DNA of 64,000 nt from Chromatiales bacterium (ex Bugula neritina AB1) (GTDB lineage: Bacteria > Pseudomonadota > Gammaproteobacteria > Granulosicoccales > Granulosicoccaceae): positions 62,001-126,000 of the forward strand of contig MDLA01000126.1 in NCBI GenBank assembly GCA_001730015.1. Reading direction: 5' to 3'. Below the pieces are notes generated by a model, which saw only the letters and a list, made by a program, of their open reading frames with translations, had not been told where the DNA came from and did no database searches. Within the stretch, counting starts at the first letter, position 1. Every line of letters begins with the position of its first letter. The position numbers were made by a program, and so were the translations under genes. Positions 7,835-15,643 of this stretch are shown here, piece by piece.

Positions 7835-9259
7835 ATGTCTGCAGCTGATTTACTTAAAGACGGACCGCATGTTATCGGTGCGGGTTTGCAACGCTTTATT
7901 GACGATCTGCAGTCACAGGGTGTCGCAGCCGGATCCATTGACTGGCGACCACCAGCCTCCAGCGATCCGGCCGTACTCAATGCGGCTGAAACACTGAGTA
8001 TCGGCAGCACTGCCGCACTGATCGATACAGCCAACGACGAGGCTTTGCAGCGTATGCATAGCGCTAATCCCGTGCTCGTAGACGTCAAGCTGGCGGCCGA
8101 CGTTATTGACGGATTAGGCGACCATAAAATACTCCATGCCGGCCCACCGGTAGAATGGCCAGACATGTGTGGCCCGATGCAAGGTGCAGTCTGCGGGGCT
8201 ATCGTGCTGGAGGGCTGGGCTAAAGATCTTCAGGCGGCGGCAAAACTTGCCGAGAGCGGCAAGATAGAATTCGAGCCGAATCACCACCATAACGCTGTCG
8301 GGCCTATGACTGGCATGACAACACAGTCTATGCCACTGATGGTGGTGCACAATACCGCCCACGGCAACCACGCCTACTGTGCTATCAATGAAGGACTCGG
8401 CAAAGTTATGCGCTTTGGCGGCAATGACGATTCAGTACTGGAGCGCCTGCGCTGGCTTGCATCAACACTAGGGCCACTGCTGGCCGATACTCTTCTGGCC
8501 CGGGATGGCGTCGGTTTGAAAAACGTTATAGCGCGCGGCTTATCGATGGGTGATGAAATGCATCAGCGCAATGTTGCCTGCACCAGCCTGATGATGCGGG
8601 AACTGGCACCAACCATGGCCCGGGTAGCCGATCCGGAAACTGCATTTGAAGTACTGGAATTTATCGCGAGTAACGATCAGTTTTTCTTAAATATCGCTAT
8701 GGCAATGGGCAAGGCGATTATGGATCCGGTCCGCGATATAGGTGGCTCTTCGATAGTTACTGCGATGTCGCGCAATGGTACTAACTTCGGCATTCGTGTC
8801 AGCGGTTGCGGCGATCAATGGTTTACCGCTCCGGTAGAGATGCCACGCGGATTGTACTTTCCAGGGTTTACCGAAAAAGACGCCAATCCCGATATGGGCG
8901 ATTCCACCATTGTCGAAACCATAGGATTAGGCGGTTTCGCAATGGCAGCTTCGCCCGCTGTGGCCGGTTTTGTCGGCGCGGGCGGCGCTGCAGACGCAGC
9001 GGCATTCACCAACCAGATGACAGAAATTACTCACTCACGCAACCCTGAATGGACGATACCGTCACTTGATTTTGCAGGTGTTCCCTCTGGTATAGATATT
9101 CGCAAAGTCGTGAGTTCAGGCATCACCCCGACGATCAATACCGGGATAGCCCATCGTGAACCCGGTATTGGTCAGGTCGGTGCCGGCATCGTTAACGCCC
9201 CCCTTGCCTGTTTTGAGCAGGCTTGTGTCGCACTGGCAGAGAGGCTGTCCGCATCATGA
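7835..9259 (+). CDS. allG: Oxamate carbamoyltransferase subunit AllG (YlbE, DUF1116)
   Basis: A 474-residue protein of the DUF1116/YlbE family, recognised by the conserved segments ANPVLVDVKLAADV, LHAGPPVEWPDMCGPMQGA, FEPNHHHNAVGPMTGM and the later RNGTNFGIRVSG. In E. coli, YlbE, YlbF and FdrA were reported to act together as oxamate carbamoyltransferase, which makes oxamate and carbamoyl phosphate from oxalurate and phosphate. The histidine-rich HHHNAVGP motif may be part of the active site (inference). The stop codon overlaps the ATG of fdrA (ATGA, 9256-9259), so the two subunits are translationally coupled. Confidence 0.85.
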   Translation: MSAADLLKDGPHVIGAGLQRFIDDLQSQGVAAGSIDWRPPASSDPAVLNAAETLSIGSTAALIDTANDEALQRMHSANPVLVDVKLAADVIDGLGDHKILHAGPPVEWPDMCGPMQGAVCGAIVLEGWAKDLQAAAKLAESGKIEFEPNHHHNAVGPMTGMTTQSMPLMVVHNTAHGNHAYCAINEGLGKVMRFGGNDDSVLERLRWLASTLGPLLADTLLARDGVGLKNVIARGLSMGDEMHQRNVACTSLMMRELAPTMARVADPETAFEVLEFIASNDQFFLNIAMAMGKAIMDPVRDIGGSSIVTAMSRNGTNFGIRVSGCGDQWFTAPVEMPRGLYFPGFTEKDANPDMGDSTIVETIGLGGFAMAASPAVAGFVGAGGAADAAAFTNQMTEITHSRNPEWTIPSLDFAGVPSGIDIRKVVSSGITPTINTGIAHREPGIGQVGAGIVNAPLACFEQACVALAERLSAS

Positions 9260-10755
9260 GCGAAATAATCAATGAAATTCGCAAGGGCTTTTATCTTGAC
9301 TCCGTTGCCCTTATGCGGTTGTCGGCAGAAATTGCCGGTCTAGGCGGTATTGAAGAAGCCGTTTTAATGATCGGCACGCCCGCCAATCTTCAAATTATGA
9401 CGGATGCCGGTATCCTCAACGATACCGGAGCCACCGCCAGCCCCAATGATCTGGTCATCGCACTGCGGGCTGATGGTAAATCTTCTGCCAATCGTGCGCT
9501 GGCGCTGGCGCAGAAATCGCTCGAAGGCGGTGCCCTGGCGTCTTCCCCGGCAGATACCCAGCCGCGTACACTTCGCGGGGCTCTTGCCGGTAATTACAGC
9601 GCAAATCTGGCATTGATATCAACTCCGGGTGCGTATGCTGGCCGCGAAGCCCGACAGGCACTGGAGCTGGGCCTCAATGTCATGATCTTCAGCGACAACG
9701 TATCGATAGCACAGGAAACATCGCTGAAGATGCAAGCACGTGAGCAGGGTCTGCTGGTTATGGGCCCCGATTGCGGTACCGCCTATATCAATGGTGTGCC
9801 TCTGGCATTCGCCAACGCCGTAGCACCAGGCAGTACCGGCGTGATCGCGGCTTCGGGTACCGGGTTACAAGAGTTTTCGGTATTGCTAACACGTCTGGGT
9901 GGCGGACTTAAACATGGTATTGGCGTGGGTGGTCGCGATCTAAGTAATGCTGTCGGTGCTATTTCAACACTCACCGCAATCGATCTTCTCGCCGCCGATG
10001 ATCAGGTTGACCAACTGGTATTGATTTCAAAGCCACCCGGACCAGCAACCGCAAACGTGGTCTTTGAGAAACTGGCCAGCTGCGGCAAGCCGGTTATCGC
10101 TTGCGTTTTCGGCGCTGATGCATCCAGCCTGCCCGCTTCAATCAATTATGCTGCAACCTTACGTGAGGCCGCAGAAATGACCACCGGCAACACATTACCG
10201 GCAGACAACCCGGTACACAATGCACCTGAGCTGGCCGCAAATCTCAATAGCCGGCAACAGAAAACCCTGGGGCTGTATACCGGTGGTACCTTATGTACTG
10301 AAGCGATGCTGGTTCTACAAAAACACGGACTATCAGTTAGTTCAAACGCAACAGCCTCCGGTGATAACACACAGGCGATGCATCGAATAATCGACCTGGG
10401 CGCGGATGAATACACGATTGGCAGACCGCACCCGATGATCGAACCTGCGGTACGTACACCACTATTAACAGATGCTTTGAACAATTCCGAAATTGCAATC
10501 GTGCTGCTGGACCTGGTACTCGGCTATGGCGCACACGACAACCCTGTCGAATCTATAGCAACTGCGATTGCGCAGGTTGAAGATAACGGCAAGGCAGACA
10601 AGCCCGTTGTGATTGCCTCTATCTGCGGTACGGAGAATGATCCCCAGGACTATCACCAGCAAAAGGAAATACTACTCAACGCTGGAGTGATTATCTGCGA
10701 TAGCAATAGTGATGCTGCAGAGCTTGCCGCCGCCGTAGTAAAAGCAATCAGCTGA
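9256..10755 (+). CDS. fdrA: Oxamate carbamoyltransferase subunit AllF (FdrA)
   Basis: 499 residues from the ATG that overlaps the allG stop. A longer frame from 9223 exists, but the coupled start gives the family's usual N-terminus. FdrA resembles succinyl-CoA synthetase, with a CoA-binding-like first part and a flavodoxin-like second part. Visible pieces are GPDCGTAYING, ASGTGLQEFSVLLTRLGGG and GVGGRDLSNAVG, the last two resembling the phosphohistidine loop region of the synthetase alpha subunit. Later come DLVLGYGAHDNP and ASICGTENDPQDY. FdrA was once thought to affect FtsH; later work assigned it to oxamate carbamoyltransferase with YlbE and YlbF. All three genes are adjacent here. Confidence 0.88.
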   Translation: MSEIINEIRKGFYLDSVALMRLSAEIAGLGGIEEAVLMIGTPANLQIMTDAGILNDTGATASPNDLVIALRADGKSSANRALALAQKSLEGGALASSPADTQPRTLRGALAGNYSANLALISTPGAYAGREARQALELGLNVMIFSDNVSIAQETSLKMQAREQGLLVMGPDCGTAYINGVPLAFANAVAPGSTGVIAASGTGLQEFSVLLTRLGGGLKHGIGVGGRDLSNAVGAISTLTAIDLLAADDQVDQLVLISKPPGPATANVVFEKLASCGKPVIACVFGADASSLPASINYAATLREAAEMTTGNTLPADNPVHNAPELAANLNSRQQKTLGLYTGGTLCTEAMLVLQKHGLSVSSNATASGDNTQAMHRIIDLGADEYTIGRPHPMIEPAVRTPLLTDALNNSEIAIVLLDLVLGYGAHDNPVESIATAIAQVEDNGKADKPVVIASICGTENDPQDYHQQKEILLNAGVIICDSNSDAAELAAAVVKAIS

Positions 10756-10759
10756 CACC

Positions 10760-11653
10760 GTGCAAACCAGCTCCGTCTTAACCTTTGGCAAGTCGGCACA
10801 GGATGTCCTTCAATCGGGTGAAGGCAAAGTCTATGCTGTATTCGACAATACCGCATACCTTAAAAGTAACTGGCTTGACCCGGGGCTTTGTTGCATTGGC
10901 ACTGGCACCTTATGCAAAGGTCCTTTAAACATCACTGTCGATTCGTTTACCTCGAACCGTCTCAAAAGAAACGATATATGGTTCTACAAAAACCACTGCC
11001 TGACGATAGCCGGTTGCCAGCCGGTGGAAGTAACCTCAGCCAGCATCTGGCAGCCACTCGACGTCCTTATAGTTGGAGAAACCCGGGATAGAACATTTTC
11101 AAAATCTATAAAAACAGTAGAGTCTGTCACTGCTTCGCATGCGGTGGTCGACTATACCGCTCAACCGACTTCGACAGAACACAGGACTTCTATCCGTCTG
11201 AATGAAGGCATGCAAATTCTGGAAAGCTGGCTGCGCGTGACTAACGGCCAGACCCCTGTGCCTGATAAGTTGACCCGCCTGCTCGGCTGTGGAGCCGGTT
11301 TGACACCCGCAGGTGACGATATCATCGCGGGTGCATTAATCACCACAGTTGCACTGAAACAGACTACGGTGGCAGAGAATCTGACAATCTGGGTTAAACA
11401 ACGGGCCCCGTCTCTGACCAGTAAAATAAGTTACGCCCACTTGCTCGCCGCATGCGACGGGGCCGGCGTGGAATTTCTGCATCAATTTATCTATAGTGTT
11501 CTGAATGCCTCAGACAATCAGAATACAGTGGAACATTCAGCTCGCAGACTCTGCAACTACGGTTCAAGCTCCGGTTACTATGCATTGCTAGGAGCAATGG
11601 TTGTTTTCAGATCTCTTTCCAAGGATCAGCCTCTCTACGATGCATATTTCTAG
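10760..11653 (+). CDS. allH: Oxamate carbamoyltransferase subunit AllH (YlbF, DUF2877)
   Basis: A 297-residue DUF2877/YlbF protein starting at a GTG four bases after the fdrA stop. The family's hallmark is visible at about residues 170-195: LTRLLGCGAGLTPAGDDIIAGALIT, in which the GLTPAGDD core is the most conserved part. It is the third subunit of the oxalurate-cleaving complex with AllG and FdrA. Tight spacing (4-base overlap, then 4-base gap) across all three genes suggests they are made in equal amounts. It is the last gene of the operon. No clear intrinsic terminator is visible in the 190 bases that follow. Confidence 0.83.
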   Translation: MQTSSVLTFGKSAQDVLQSGEGKVYAVFDNTAYLKSNWLDPGLCCIGTGTLCKGPLNITVDSFTSNRLKRNDIWFYKNHCLTIAGCQPVEVTSASIWQPLDVLIVGETRDRTFSKSIKTVESVTASHAVVDYTAQPTSTEHRTSIRLNEGMQILESWLRVTNGQTPVPDKLTRLLGCGAGLTPAGDDIIAGALITTVALKQTTVAENLTIWVKQRAPSLTSKISYAHLLAACDGAGVEFLHQFIYSVLNASDNQNTVEHSARRLCNYGSSSGYYALLGAMVVFRSLSKDQPLYDAYF

Positions 11654-11845
11654 AAACAATCCGGCTATCAATCCGCAGATCCAATACACTACGCGCTACG
11701 CCCCGGATATTGCTTCAAATTAGTTACAGGGTATTTCAGCAACAGTACGTAAGCTATAGAAGCAAAATTGAAACATGACACCAGCTTAGAATCAGATATA
11801 GAATTGAGTCTGATCTGGCGAGGTCGCAATCGACCAAGGCTTCTA

Positions 11846-12619
11846 ATGAAGATTATCTCTTTGAAAAACGGCGCTAGTTTCATACGGGCCGGCCGACAAC
11901 TTACAGTGTTTTCTGTACTTTCGCTTATCGTCGCCTGCGGGGGCGGGGGCGAAGTATCACCATTATCAGATTCAGCAGACTCCGATCATTCAGATAATCC
12001 ACATTCACACGCCCTGGACGGCAGGTTTTCAGCATCAGCTGACGGTATCTGGCCACCACAACCGCGTGCTGTAAGTAATGTTGTAGAAATGACCGCGGAT
12101 TCGGAATCAGCAGAAATCCAGAAAAGCAAAATGGTAGCTGCCAGGCAAATCGCGATGGAAGATACACAGGTAAAGCAGGCACTCGGAACAAACTATGCGC
12201 AATTCTCAACCCGTCTACCCGATTCAAAAGCCGCTTCGACCAGTACTTCGATAGAATTCTTCAAATACGATAGCAACGAGGTCGTTACGGTTGATGTAAC
12301 TAACGCTGCCACTATAGACATCAGTCGCCGGACGGCCGACCGCTACCAGCCACCAGAGAGTAAGGTTGAAGCGAGGCAGGCCATTTCTCTCGCTGCAACT
12401 GCGCTGCAGGAACAGGGATACAGTGACTTAAGCGCACTCAAGGGTACCGCATTGTTAGCCTACCCGACCACTGCGGAGGTCGCCGCCAGCGGTAAGCAAT
12501 TCTATGCAGAGCGCATGCTCTATGTCACATTCGGGCCCGGCAAGGGAAAAGCACCACACTATCGTGCACTGGTTAACCTGAGCCGGAATACCGTTCTTAA
12601 CAGTGGGCCAATACAATGA
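11846..12619 (+). CDS. Lipoprotein, possible N-terminal module of a split copper amine oxidase
   Basis: 257 residues from the ATG at 11846. An upstream in-frame start at 11768 would bury the signal sequence, whereas this start gives a basic n-region, a hydrophobic core and the lipobox SLIVAC. A glycine run (CGGGGE) and a low-complexity Ser/Asp/His linker follow. The C-terminal 90 residues (RQAISLAATAL, AERMLYVTFGP, HYRALVNLSRNTVLNSGPI) resemble the small alpha/beta domain that precedes the catalytic domain in copper amine oxidases, which ends in the pattern arginine, strand, V-D/N-L, basic, V. Its stop overlaps the start of the amine-oxidase-like gene by four bases. The lipoprotein call is good; the amine oxidase link is inference. 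Confidence 0.6.
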   Translation: MKIISLKNGASFIRAGRQLTVFSVLSLIVACGGGGEVSPLSDSADSDHSDNPHSHALDGRFSASADGIWPPQPRAVSNVVEMTADSESAEIQKSKMVAARQIAMEDTQVKQALGTNYAQFSTRLPDSKAASTSTSIEFFKYDSNEVVTVDVTNAATIDISRRTADRYQPPESKVEARQAISLAATALQEQGYSDLSALKGTALLAYPTTAEVAASGKQFYAERMLYVTFGPGKGKAPHYRALVNLSRNTVLNSGPIQ

Positions 12620-13527
12620 TAAAGCTACTACTGCGTACCAGAGCTTTCGGGCTCGTCGCTGCTTTGTTTATTCACAGTATGGCTGTGTCTGTGGCTTCGG
12701 CAGAGTCTGGACAGATTTCATGGGAGGGCTGGAGATTCAATTATTCCACCGACAATGCGGCTACCGGTTTGACATTGTCCGGCGTCTATTACAAAGATCA
12801 GCAGATTCTCTATCGTGCAAGTTTTCCGGTGATGCGGGTTGAGTACGACAACGACGACTGCGGACCCTATGCCGACATACTTTGGGAAGATACTTACCTG
12901 CCTATTGAAAACAACCAGCCAGTGCCCGGCTGCAACGGCCGATCTCTCTGCCAGCGAAGCTACGAACAGGATGGTCAGAAATACCTGGAGTTAGGAATCA
13001 ATGCCAAACTGGGCGAATACGATATCTATCAATCCTATGTATTTAACCCGAACGGATTCTTTGACTCTTTTGTTTTCAGCCGCGGTTTGCAATGTGTGGT
13101 AAATCACTCTCACCATGCACATTGGCTATTCGACTTTGATATCAATGGCGACGACAACGATCAGGTACTTAGAAACGGCAATAGTGTGCAAACCTCTGAG
13201 TTCAACGACAGACGAAGTGACACCCGATTCTGGAGCGTGCAGGACGCACGTACTAGAACACGGGTTGAAATATATCCCGGACGCGATGACGGCAATCCGG
13301 ATGCATTCTCACAATGGGATGTTGCCGTGCGAACCTGGAAAAGGCACGAAACAGGTAACTGGTTCTGGGGTCCCCGCGGTGAAATTGGCAATCTCTTTGA
13401 TAACAGCGAAAACATCAATCAGGCCGACATCGTATTCTGGTATGTCACACACCTTGAGCACAGCGCACTGGAAGGTGAAGAGCTATGGCACTATTCCGGC
13501 CCACGGGTTCAGGTAATATTGCCGTAG
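12616..13527 (+). CDS. Short secreted copper-amine-oxidase-like protein
   Basis: 303 residues with an N-terminal signal peptide ending near ASAES. The rest resembles a reduced copper amine oxidase catalytic domain. The three expected copper-ligand positions are visible as His167-Ala-His169 in HHAHWLFDFDINGDDND and a distal His282 in DIVFWYVTHLEHSALEGEE. The tyrosine that would become topaquinone aligns with Tyr135 in LGEYDIYQSYVF, but the usual Asn before it is Glu and the usual Tyr/Asn two positions later is Ile. Normal enzymes are about 620-720 residues with longer spacings. Whether the cofactor forms is open. It is coupled to the upstream lipoprotein by an ATGA overlap. Confidence 0.6.
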   Translation: MIKLLLRTRAFGLVAALFIHSMAVSVASAESGQISWEGWRFNYSTDNAATGLTLSGVYYKDQQILYRASFPVMRVEYDNDDCGPYADILWEDTYLPIENNQPVPGCNGRSLCQRSYEQDGQKYLELGINAKLGEYDIYQSYVFNPNGFFDSFVFSRGLQCVVNHSHHAHWLFDFDINGDDNDQVLRNGNSVQTSEFNDRRSDTRFWSVQDARTRTRVEIYPGRDDGNPDAFSQWDVAVRTWKRHETGNWFWGPRGEIGNLFDNSENINQADIVFWYVTHLEHSALEGEELWHYSGPRVQVILP

Positions 13528-13561
13528 AGAAGCTGGACAAAAACAGCAGTAGCAGTTACTA

Positions 13562-14572
13562 CTACCCCTGTGTCAGTTCTGGATAGGCAAATATAGCCGG
13601 GGAACCGCCGGTATGGATATAGACAACCGTCTCGCCGCCTGCGATCACGCCCTGTTTAACCAGACTCCGAAGTCCGTGAAAAGACTTCGCCGTGTAGGTC
13701 GGATCAAGCACTATTCCCTCAGACTGCGCCATGTATTTAAGTGTGTCTGCTACTGCATCTGATATCATTCCGTACCCGGGCCACAGCGCATCATCATGGC
13801 AAATAATAGAATCTGTAGCGATATCCGGATCAAGATTCAATAACCTGGCCACCGCTGTCGACTTTTTCTTTACTCGTTCTATTTGCGAAGTAGCATCGCG
13901 TCGGACGCATATACCATGTACGGGGACATTACTCCCGCTAGCGCGTAACCCCGTAAGTAAGCCAGCATGCGTTGACGCACTGCCACTGGCAACGACATAG
14001 TGATCAACATTAATACCGAAATCCTGCTGTTGCTTAAGCAATTCTTCGGCTGCCTCCACGTAACCCAAAGCACCCCAGGGTGTATGGGCATTGGACAAGG
14101 GAATAATATAGGGCCTTCTGCCATCTTCACGCAACACATCAGCCCGACGATCCAGGGCTTTGTCCGCTGCATCTTCATCATCACCAATATCAATATGATG
14201 AACAGTTGCACCCATCAGCTTAACCAATAGAGCATTACCCGAATTATGATAAGCCGCGCTGTTGGTAGAAACCCGGTTCTCCAGCTGAACCTCGACATCA
14301 ATACCCAATTTGCGCGCAGCAGCGACAGTAGAGCGAACATGATTAGACTGCACGGCACCGGTCGTCAGTAAGACATCCGCTTGCTCTTCCAGTGCCTGGC
14401 CAATGTAGTACTCCAGTTGACGTGCTTTATTTCCGCCAAACAACAAGCCGGTACAATCGTCTCGCTTAATCCAGACATTCACACCCGACTGACTACTGAC
14501 ATTATGCAGTTGTTCAAGCACTGTCGGCTTATGCGCCAGACTGACTGACGGAAACGAACTGGTAAGTGCCAT
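13562..14572 (-). CDS. PLP-dependent D-cysteine desulfhydrase / cysteate sulfo-lyase family enzyme
   Basis: 336 residues of the fold-type-II PLP family that includes D-cysteine desulfhydrase, L-cysteate sulfo-lyase (CuyA) and ACC deaminase. It shows WIKRDDCTGLLFGGNKARQLEY with the PLP Lys49, TTGAVQSNHVRSTVAAA, the Ser/Gly-rich phosphate-binding ASGSASTHAGLLTG, and the closing VVYIHTGGSPAIFAYP. These enzymes deaminate or desulfurate small amino acids to a 2-oxoacid, ammonia and sulfide or sulfite. Which substrate applies cannot be read by eye, and no sulfite exporter or cysteate transporter is beside it. It lies 20 bases downstream of a CitE-like lyase on the same strand, so the two probably share a transcript. 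Confidence 0.8.
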   Translation of the reverse strand: MALTSSFPSVSLAHKPTVLEQLHNVSSQSGVNVWIKRDDCTGLLFGGNKARQLEYYIGQALEEQADVLLTTGAVQSNHVRSTVAAARKLGIDVEVQLENRVSTNSAAYHNSGNALLVKLMGATVHHIDIGDDEDAADKALDRRADVLREDGRRPYIIPLSNAHTPWGALGYVEAAEELLKQQQDFGINVDHYVVASGSASTHAGLLTGLRASGSNVPVHGICVRRDATSQIERVKKKSTAVARLLNLDPDIATDSIICHDDALWPGYGMISDAVADTLKYMAQSEGIVLDPTYTAKSFHGLRSLVKQGVIAGGETVVYIHTGGSPAIFAYPELTQG

Positions 14573-14592
14573 AGATAGATTCCGGTTATTAG

Positions 14593-15486
14593 CTAACTTT
14601 TACTGGTGTCTTTCGCGCTGGTGTCTTTCGCACTTTCAAGCAATGACAGCGCCTGCCTAAGATGCAGCCGCTCTACCATTTCACCATTTAAGTTCAGAAC
14701 GCCAGCATCGCTGTTTTCCGGTAGCGCAAAAGCTGCAATAATTTCCCTCGCCCGCTTCAACTCTTCAGCACCAGGTAGAAACTGCTTATTCGCTATAGCT
14801 ACCTGAGAGGGGTGAATCAGGGTTTTACCATCAAAGCCCATTTGCTTCCCCTGCAATGCTTCCCGGCCGAACCCGTCCAGATCCTTAAAATCATTCCAGA
14901 CACTGTCAAATACATGGATTTGAGCAGCTTTGGCTTGTAACACTATCTGCATTAACCACGGTTGCAGGTATTTTCGATCCGACTGTAATGACACACCGGT
15001 CTCTTTTGCCAGATCATTGTGCCCGACAACCAAAGCAGCGACAGGCCAGCGGCTGATCTTTCCTGCTTCGACAATACTCGCAAGATTGGCAACACCGGCT
15101 GCTGTCTCGATCATATACCAGCAGGTGATTTGATCCGGTAAACCTGCCTTTACCGCATCGGCTTGAAAAACACAGAGATCGTTGGTGCTTGAAACCTTGG
15201 GCAACAGTACCGAGTCAGGCGCGCATTCCCGAATAGTTTCAAGATCTTTTAAATAGTCAGCCGAGCCAACAGTATTGCATCGAATCACAGTCTGGCTATC
15301 GCCGAAACTTCCCGCCGAAAAGGCCGCCAGCAGTGACTCGCGTGCGGCACTTTTTGAACTGGCAATGACGGAGTCTTCCAGGTCGAAAACCAGTGAGTCA
15401 GCTTCTATTCCACGTGACTTTTCCAACGCACGTGTGTTGCTGGCAGGAAGATACAGTATGGAACGGTTTAGTGGTTCAGTAACCAT
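14593..15486 (-). CDS. HpcH/HpaI-CitE-like CoA-ester lyase
   Basis: A 297-residue TIM-barrel lyase of the CitE branch. It shows RSILYLPASNTRALEKS, the metal-binding LVFDLEDSV, VIRCNTVGSADYLKDL, VLLPKVSS, the glutamate in YMIETAAGV, VGHNDLAKE, and FDGKTLIHPSQV. Family members cleave or form malyl-CoA, citramalyl-CoA or similar 3-hydroxyacyl-CoA esters; the stand-alone forms are not part of citrate lyase, and no citrate lyase partners are present. The C-terminus ends in a duplicated five-residue unit (AKDTS twice) from a 15-bp tandem repeat. It lies just downstream of a terminator after glmS and is probably co-transcribed with the PLP lyase. Confidence 0.82.
   Translation of the reverse strand: MVTEPLNRSILYLPASNTRALEKSRGIEADSLVFDLEDSVIASSKSAARESLLAAFSAGSFGDSQTVIRCNTVGSADYLKDLETIRECAPDSVLLPKVSSTNDLCVFQADAVKAGLPDQITCWYMIETAAGVANLASIVEAGKISRWPVAALVVGHNDLAKETGVSLQSDRKYLQPWLMQIVLQAKAAQIHVFDSVWNDFKDLDGFGREALQGKQMGFDGKTLIHPSQVAIANKQFLPGAEELKRAREIIAAFALPENSDAGVLNLNGEMVERLHLRQALSLLESAKDTSAKDTSKS
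14603..14632. repeat. In-frame 15-bp tandem duplication
   Basis: CTGGTGTCTTTCGCG (14603-14617) and CTGGTGTCTTTCGCA (14618-14632) lie in the last codons of the CitE-like gene. On the coding strand they encode two copies of AKDTS. Because the unit is a multiple of three and lies in the tail, the protein stays intact. Confidence 0.8.
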
Positions 15487-15559
15487 TGGGAAAATCTATA
15501 ATGTTCTCGAATTTCTTATGCATCGACGCTTTAGTCTGGGCCAAATAGGGTGCGGACAA

Positions 15560-15605
15560 AATAAAACGGCCATGCTGGTGGTGACAGTCATGGCCGTGTT
15601 TTAGA
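15560..15605 (-). terminator. Intrinsic terminator after glmS
   Basis: ACGGCCATG (15566-15574) pairs perfectly with CATGGCCGT (15589-15597) around a 14-base loop. Read on the minus strand it is followed by a T-rich tract (TTTTATTTT), about 45 bases after the glmS stop. It ends the glmU-glmS transcript before the CitE-like gene. Confidence 0.8.
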
Positions 15606-15643
15606 AATTTTATTATTCGTTGTTAAATCATGACGCCGAGATT

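Noticed and set aside
9223..9255. Longer FdrA start at 9223
   Set aside because: It lies deep in allG and adds residues not typical of FdrA. The ATGA overlap at 9256 is a standard coupled start.
11768..11845. Longer start for the lipoprotein at 11768
   Set aside because: It would place 26 charged residues ahead of the signal sequence and spoil the lipoprotein signal. The ATG at 11846 is better.
15407..15420. CCACGTGA in the CitE-like gene as a possible parS site
   Set aside because: Only the CACGTG core matches; the outer arms do not.
15487..15643. glmS ribozyme or riboswitch
   Set aside because: This interval is downstream of glmS, and the structure is a simple terminator. Nothing ribozyme-like lies in the 6-base glmU-glmS gap.
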